Positions 6,328-8,864 of a stretch of 8,864 bases of DNA are shown one piece after another. A program made the translations under genes and the position numbers. Source of the stretch: JBAZFF01 sp043815465 (lineage in GTDB: Bacteria > Patescibacteriota > Minisyncoccia > Minisyncoccales > RBG-13-42-11); the NCBI GenBank assembly GCA_043815465.1, contig JBDRIW010000012.1, positions 1 through 8,864 on the forward strand, read 5' to 3'. Each line of letters begins with the position of its first letter. Positions within the stretch are counted from its first letter, which is position 1. A model generated the notes under the pieces. That model was not told where the DNA came from. It made no database searches and worked only from the letters and a program-made list of their open reading frames with translations.

Positions 6328-7032
6328 ATGGACTTGATACCTAATATTGGAAAAAATTTAATAATTGAGATAAACGGTAAAAAATTTGCCAGATATCCTA
6401 TTAAAACCCATTTAATTACAGTTAAAGACAATATTATTGATTTAGTGGAAAAATATGCTAAACCTCATTTAAAGGAGGAAGATATTTTATTTATGGGAGA
6501 AAAAGCCGTGGCCATAACTCAAGGTAGAGTTTATGAGCTAGATAAAATAAAACCAGGAAGAGTAGCTAAATTTTTAGTTAAATTTGTGACTAAGTCTCCC
6601 TATGGAATAGGACTAGCCTCTTCTGAAACTATGCAATTAGCCGTAGAAGAAGTAGGAGTTTTAAGAATATTATTTGCTACCTTAGCGGCTGCTCTTACTA
6701 AGCCGTTTGGGATAAAAGGAGTTTTTTATAGAGTAGCTGGCCCTCAGGCTAGAGGCGTAGATGGTCCAGTTGATTATGCTATTCCTCCATATAATAAACA
6801 AGCCAGTAAAATTCCCTTAAAAGCTAATAATATTGCTAAAGAAATAAAAGAAAAGATTGGATTTCCCGTAGCTATTGTGGACGCTTGTGATATAGGAGCC
6901 TGGATTGTTGGTAGAAGTAAAGGGGTGGACAATAAATTATTGTTATCAGCTTTAAAAGATAATCCTTTAGGTCAGACAAATCAACAAACCCCGATGGGAA
7001 TATTGAGAGAAATAAAAGATGAAAATATTTAA
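6328..7032 (+). CDS. F420-0:L-glutamate ligase-like (CofE family) protein
   Basis: The protein has 234 residues and no signal peptide. The CofE fold adds glutamate to coenzyme F420-0 using GTP in archaea and actinobacteria. Elements that match by eye are the D-I-L-x-x-G-E-K...QGRV segment (52-68), the SSETMQLAVEE segment, a GVDGPVDYAIPP segment where CofE has its G-I-D nucleotide/metal region, and an AIVDACDIGAWIVGR segment matching the late V-x-x-D-S...W-R-x-G region. The late element reads WIVGR rather than the usual WR-x-G, so the active site is diverged. No other F420 biosynthesis gene is visible, and Patescibacteria are not known to make F420, so the substrate is probably different; ligation of an amino acid to a carboxylate is a family-based guess. 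It overlaps murJ by 14 bases. The start follows a TATAAT by 10 bases, with no Shine-Dalgarno sequence. Confidence 0.78.
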   Translation: MDLIPNIGKNLIIEINGKKFARYPIKTHLITVKDNIIDLVEKYAKPHLKEEDILFMGEKAVAITQGRVYELDKIKPGRVAKFLVKFVTKSPYGIGLASSETMQLAVEEVGVLRILFATLAAALTKPFGIKGVFYRVAGPQARGVDGPVDYAIPPYNKQASKIPLKANNIAKEIKEKIGFPVAIVDACDIGAWIVGRSKGVDNKLLLSALKDNPLGQTNQQTPMGILREIKDENI

Positions 7033-8416
7033 TTTTCAAACAAAAGGAATAACAACAGCAGCTATTATTATAGGAACAGCTAGTATTGTTTCTGCTACCT
7101 TAGGTCTCTTCAGAGATAGATTATTGGCTGGTGGATTTGGGGTAGGAGACGAGCTAGATGTTTATTATGCTGCTTTTCGTATTCCTGATTTTGTTTCTAT
7201 GGTTTTAATAATGGGATCTATTTCAGCCGCTTTGATTCCTATTTTTAGTGAATATATAACCAGAGATAGCAAAGAAGCTTGGAGATTATTCTCTAATCTT
7301 TTTAATGTAATTATTACTGTTTTAATTTTTATTTGTTTGATATTAATTATCTTTACTCCTCAACTAATAAATATAATAACTCCAGGGTTTTCAGAAGATA
7401 AAAAAGAACTAGTCGTTACGTTGACTAGAATCATGTTTCTAAGTCCAATTATTTTAGGAACTAGTAATATTATATCTTCTGTTTTGCAAGTATTTAGAAG
7501 ATTCCTAATAACCTCTTTAAGTCCAATAATGTATAACTTGGGAATTATTATAGGTATTGTTTTTTTTGTTCCTAGATTTGGAATATCTGGATTGGCTTGG
7601 GGAGTTGTTTTGGGAGCAGTTTTGCATTTATTGATTCAAATTTCAGTTTTATTTAAAGTTGGATTTAAATATTATAATATCTTTGATATTTCAGATCCCG
7701 GGTTAAGGAGGATGATTAAATTAACTATTCCTCGTTCTATAGGATTAGCTGCAGGACAAATTAATTTTTTTATAGTTACAGCAATAGCTTCTACTCTAGC
7801 TAGTGGAAGTTTGGCTATTTTTAGCTTATCTGAGAGTTTAAGTCGTCCATTTATTATGTTAACTGGAATAGCTTTTTCTACAGCAGCTTTTCCTCATTTA
7901 GCTCTGTCTCTTTCTAAAGAAAAAAAAGAAAGATTTTTGGAGATTATTTCAAAAACATTTAATAAAATTCTTATTTTAATAGTTCCTTCAAGTATCTTAT
8001 TGTTTATATTTAGAGAAGAGTTGGTCTCTTTTATTTTTAAAGTTGGGAAATTCGGTTTGTTAGATAGTAGGCTAACAGCTGCTACTTTAGCTATGTTTTG
8101 TTTTGGCTTATTTGCTAAAGCTTTAAATCTATTTATTATTAGATCTTTTTATGCTCTTCAAGACACGAAGACACCAGCTGTGGTAAGTGTTATTAGTATG
8201 TTTTTGAATTTAGGTCTTTCTATTATGTTTGTCTGGCTATTATCTTTTTCTAATATTTTTCAGGATTTTTGGATAAAATTTCTATCTTTAGAAAATTTGC
8301 AGGGGATTGAAATAGTGGGACTTCCTTTAGCACTATCTATTGCCGCTATATTTCAATTTATTGTTTTAAAAATTATTTTTAAAATGAAGCTAGATAAGCT
8401 GAAAGAAGATGAATAA
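7019..8416 (+). CDS. murJ: MurJ/MviN-type lipid II flippase
   Basis: MurJ moves lipid-linked peptidoglycan precursor (lipid II) across the cytoplasmic membrane. This 465-residue protein is an integral membrane protein with about 12-14 hydrophobic segments and matches the MOP-superfamily MurJ pattern. It begins with an S-x-x-LG-x-x-RD element (25-33), then D47 in ELDVYYAAFRIPDF, a late GKFG motif (loop before DSRLTAATL) and an SFYALQDTKTP motif typical of MurJ. It is somewhat shorter than E. coli MurJ (511), mainly at the C-terminus. Compared by eye with E. coli, R24 and D39 equivalents are kept (R32, D47), but the R18, R52/R53, E57 and R270 positions hold A26, S60/M61, M65 and E272. It could therefore be a diverged flippase with another substrate. 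The start overlaps the CofE-like gene by 14 bases and the end overlaps lepA by 8. Only a weak GAGAG lies ahead of the ATG. Confidence 0.88.
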   Translation: MKIFNFQTKGITTAAIIIGTASIVSATLGLFRDRLLAGGFGVGDELDVYYAAFRIPDFVSMVLIMGSISAALIPIFSEYITRDSKEAWRLFSNLFNVIITVLIFICLILIIFTPQLINIITPGFSEDKKELVVTLTRIMFLSPIILGTSNIISSVLQVFRRFLITSLSPIMYNLGIIIGIVFFVPRFGISGLAWGVVLGAVLHLLIQISVLFKVGFKYYNIFDISDPGLRRMIKLTIPRSIGLAAGQINFFIVTAIASTLASGSLAIFSLSESLSRPFIMLTGIAFSTAAFPHLALSLSKEKKERFLEIISKTFNKILILIVPSSILLFIFREELVSFIFKVGKFGLLDSRLTAATLAMFCFGLFAKALNLFIIRSFYALQDTKTPAVVSVISMFLNLGLSIMFVWLLSFSNIFQDFWIKFLSLENLQGIEIVGLPLALSIAAIFQFIVLKIIFKMKLDKLKEDE

Positions 8417-8864
8417 TATTAGAAATTTTGTAATCATAAGTCATGTTGATCATGGAAAATCTACATTAGCTGATAGGTTTTTAGAAATTACTGAAAGTAT
8501 TCCTCTTAAAAAAATGAAGGAGCAGGTTTTAGATTCTATGGATTTAGAGAGAGAGAAGGGAATTACTATCAAAATGCAGCCTTGCCGTATGGAATATAAG
8601 GGCTATGTATTAAATCTCATAGATACTCCAGGTCATGTTGATTTCTCTTATGAGGTTTCTAGGGCCTTAATAGCCGTAGAGGGAGGTATCTTATTGGTAG
8701 ATGCTACAAAAGGAATTCAAGCCCAAACACTTTCTAATTTAGAAATGGCTCGTAAGAATAATTTAGTTATAATTCCAGCTATTAATAAAATTGATTCTCC
8801 ACAAGCTCAAATAGAAGAAACAAAGAAAGATGTAGCTCAATTATTAAACATTAAAGAAGAAGAA
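8409..8864 (+). CDS. lepA: Elongation factor 4 (LepA), N-terminal part, cut by the window edge
   Basis: LepA is a ribosome-bound GTPase proposed to back-translocate or remodel stalled ribosomes. The visible 152 residues are the G domain: P-loop SHVDHGKS (11-18), the switch region with SMDLEREKGITIKMQP (43-58), DTPGHVDF (72-79) and NKID (126-129). The EQVLDSMDLERE and LVDATKGIQAQT segments distinguish LepA from TypA and EF-G. The P-loop begins SHVD where LepA usually has AHID, a mild change. The frame stays open to the last base, so the gene continues to the right. Its ATG overlaps the murJ stop by 8 bases. A purine-rich GAAAGAAG just upstream is at best a weak Shine-Dalgarno, so coupling with murJ is likely. 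Confidence 0.95.
   Translation, partial: MNNIRNFVIISHVDHGKSTLADRFLEITESIPLKKMKEQVLDSMDLEREKGITIKMQPCRMEYKGYVLNLIDTPGHVDFSYEVSRALIAVEGGILLVDATKGIQAQTLSNLEMARKNNLVIIPAINKIDSPQAQIEETKKDVAQLLNIKEEE

Noticed and set aside
8409..8864. TypA/BipA or EF-G instead of LepA
   Set aside because: The EQVLDSMDLERE and LVDATKGIQAQT segments follow LepA, and the protein begins directly with the I-R-N-F and P-loop pattern of LepA.

Overview
This is an AT-rich stretch (roughly one third G+C by eye) packed with short-spaced or overlapping genes. It looks like a chromosome segment of a Candidate Phyla Radiation (Patescibacteria) bacterium, most likely Parcubacteria-like. The inference rests on gene style: compact, insert-poor versions of housekeeping proteins, a chromosomal VirD4/HerA-type ATPase with a zinc ribbon of a style common in these genomes, an F420-ligase-like protein in a genome type not known for F420 synthesis, AGA as the dominant arginine codon, and starts mostly without a Shine-Dalgarno sequence. 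The standard bacterial code fits; stops are TAA, with one TGA.

Layout. Bases 1-148 hold the C-terminal end of a gene with a winged-helix-like tail. Bases 154-3226 hold a membrane-anchored protein of unknown function followed by a soluble VirD4/HerA-type ATPase, probably a partner pair. The ATPase gene overlaps phosphoglycerate kinase (pgk, 3204-4265) by 23 bases. pgk overlaps a short RecJ-like DHH nuclease (4256-5407), which overlaps a type I RNase H (5404-5847) through ATGA. A palindromic terminator (5860-5887) closes this rightward unit. It also serves the leftward RNase P RNA gene (5891-6248, minus strand), whose promoter is nearly consensus.

A second rightward unit starts from a divergent promoter just right of rnpB. 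It reads an F420-0:glutamate-ligase-like protein (6328-7032), a MurJ-type lipid flippase (7019-8416) and the translation factor LepA/EF4 (8409 to the window edge). Each of these genes overlaps the next.

How the genes work together. The RecJ-like nuclease and RNase HI are a plausible pair for removing RNA primers or RNA-DNA hybrids and trimming single strands. RNase P RNA matures tRNA 5' ends. MurJ implies peptidoglycan export, and the CofE-like ligase co-translated with it may act on an envelope or peptide substrate, though that is inference only. The main oddities are a PGK missing about 45 residues of its nucleotide-binding domain and carrying GGGE in place of GGGD, a MurJ lacking most of the arginines known to matter in E. 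coli, and the CofE-like gene. I see no tRNA, CRISPR array, insertion sequence or defence system. I do not see a clearly new multi-gene system; the ATPase and membrane-protein pair is the closest candidate.
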